From positions 186,001-250,000 of the forward strand of contig WHUX01000039.1 in the NCBI GenBank assembly GCA_015179025.1: a stretch of 64,000 nt of DNA, written 5' to 3'. The first letter of the stretch is position 1. Every line of letters starts with the position of its first letter. Below, piece after piece: positions 62,640 to 64,000 of the stretch. The position numbers and the translations under genes are program-made. The notes below the pieces were generated by a model that was not told the DNA's origin, ran no database searches, and saw only the letters and a program-made list of their open reading frames with translations. The DNA comes from Terfezia claveryi (Eukaryota; Ascomycota; Pezizomycetes; Pezizales; Pezizaceae).

Positions 62640-63690
62640 TATGCAGGGCTCCAGGATCCGACCGGAGTGAACCTAGAGCTAATGATGAATAATTGTAAGC
62701 CTTGAATACACAATAGAAAGGCTAAAGCAACGCAAGCAGAAGTCAGAAGCTCAACAAGAGCTGCACATTCAATGGGCAATTTTGGCATTTCAACATGAAA
62801 AATACCTATCGATCCAGAAGACAGCAGAAGCCTTTGGACTAGCATATTCTATATTACGTAGGCACTTAAAATGGTGGACAATCGCACACAAAGTCGTATG
62901 TGGCACAACAGTTGTGTGCGCCAGCAGAAGAGAAGGCAATTGTACGATGGATATTGAAATAAGAGGAGTAGGGATTACCTCCTCAGATTGCATATGTGAA
63001 AGAGGGTGTAGCCATATTAAAGGGTATTAAGTGGGGTGAGAGCTCAACAGTAGGAAAGAATTGGATTACTCGCTTTCTAGACCATCACAGTAGCCAGGTT
63101 AACAAGAAAAGAATTAAAGCTAGCGATCCAACAATTATTTCGAGATCACTTTAATAAGCTTTTGCACCTTAAGCAACTTTACCAAATTACCAATGCCATA
63201 ACTTACAATATGGATGAAAAGCCAAGCTAAAGTAATCTGTTTATGACATGGTTGTAGAATGACTAGCAAGCTAGCAACGGATGGAAATTGAGAGATAATT
63301 ACAGTAGTTGAAGTAATATCCGGAGAAGCGGTTGTTCTTCCACTATTGGTTATATAAAGGAGCTGGATATTATATAGGATAGTATTGATCTCTGAAGAAT
63401 CCGGAAATTGATTGTGATCAGTGGAAGTTTACTTATTAGAAGAGATAGACCAGCTCTAGTTTAGGGATGGAATGGATCATGCACTTTCATGAAACAACAA
63501 AAAAAGCAGTATAGAATGGGGCATGGCGATTGCTGATTATTGATAGTTATGGGTCTCATATTACAATTGAGTTTATTGAATTTTGCCTTAGTGTGAATAT
63601 TGTTGTTTATTGTTTGCCAGCTCACTCTATACATCTTCTTCAACCACTTGACATTGGATTATTTTCACCACTATCGAAAGCATATGGCAT
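62640..63690 (+). pseudogene. Fot/pogo-type transposase relic
   Basis: The leader 62640-62735 is shared with 49215-49290. The N-terminus has an ATA where the start ATG should be, then SIQKTAEAFGLAYSILRRHL (psq HTH, 62810-62870), a shift, VGKNWITRFLDHH (CENP-B HTH, 63050-63090), TYNMDEK (first Asp, 63204-63221), LLIIDSYGSH (second Asp, 63542) and CLPAHSIHLLQPLDIGLF (third Asp, 63650), a DD35D spacing. Many stops and shifts. The right end probably lies beyond 63964; no TIR could be paired. Confidence 0.7.
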
Positions 63691-64000
63691 GTAGGTTGAC
63701 TGCCTTATTTAATTTGGCTGTGGCAGTTACCAAAGGCAACTTTCTACCTATGCTAATATCTATATGAACTGCAATATATAAGAAGAATATTCTGGGTGCA
63801 TGGCATAGAGCAGGTCTTATTCCATTCAATCCATGACGTGTCTTAAACAAATTGATACATAGACTAGCACCACCAAGAGTCCGTGCTTCTACCCCACCAC
63901 TAGAACCCCCACACCATGCAATACAGCTGATCTTCACCACTGAGTTAGACAAGCCATCCAACATCTTAAATCTAGGGATGCGGACCTTAACCAGGCAGAA

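Overview
The window looks like a transposon-rich, gene-poor stretch of a filamentous fungal genome. The evidence is short introns with fungal-type signals (47 bp with a TACTAAT branch site at 36396-36442; a TACTAAC branch site plus CAG acceptor at 45827-45850), pogo/Fot-type DNA transposons with TA target duplications, LINE-type retroelements with poly(A) tails, and several long minisatellites. A pezizomycete (truffle-like) genome is a guess, not something the sequence proves. No rRNA, tRNA or CRISPR was recognised. Most open frames are shadows of repeats, and few intact host genes can be defended.

The dominant theme is a broken-up family of SRA/YDG plus RING genes (UHRF1/VIM-like hemimethylated-DNA readers and E3 ubiquitin ligases). 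Its pieces lie in four places: 1-1818 (+), 27137-31410 (-), 45030-47930 (+) and 56340-58478 (+). Parts of the same upstream and downstream flanks accompany them, so these are segmental duplications rather than scattered pseudogenes. Many copies share the same lesions (a 29-bp deletion in the SRA core and the same RING-to-SRA chimeric junctions), so broken copies were themselves amplified.

The second theme is retroelements. There is a LINE with a C-terminal RNase H domain (32313-33780, 5055-5990, 38990-39700) and a shorter partner that carries an ORF1-like protein and a LINE-like 3' tail but no reverse transcriptase (3090-4147, 9844-12395, 12790-13835, 32265-34569, 60712-62215). Several insertions keep target-site duplications: 15 bp around 6877-7238, 14 bp around 32313-33780 and 12 bp around a 75-bp tail-only insertion at 39365-39439.

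The third theme is DNA transposons: a pogo element with an intron (35316-37144), a Tigger-like pogo element split by a 214-bp insertion (52468-54632), a Fot-like relic at the right end (62640-63690), and a 2141-bp element with pogo-like TIRs (9997-12137) that carries two non-transposase reading frames. The last is the most unusual object in the window. Possible host genes are a SAM-domain gene (7992-8363) with a truncated paralogue (9630-9843), a small coiled-coil gene with a TATA box (48703-49020), a GYP-repeat ORF wedged into an SRA unit (45853-46545), an Ala/Ser-rich ORF (49290-50273) and a possible two-exon gene (42914-43544). Three abutting minisatellites fill 21911-23610 and a fourth fills 24870-25665.
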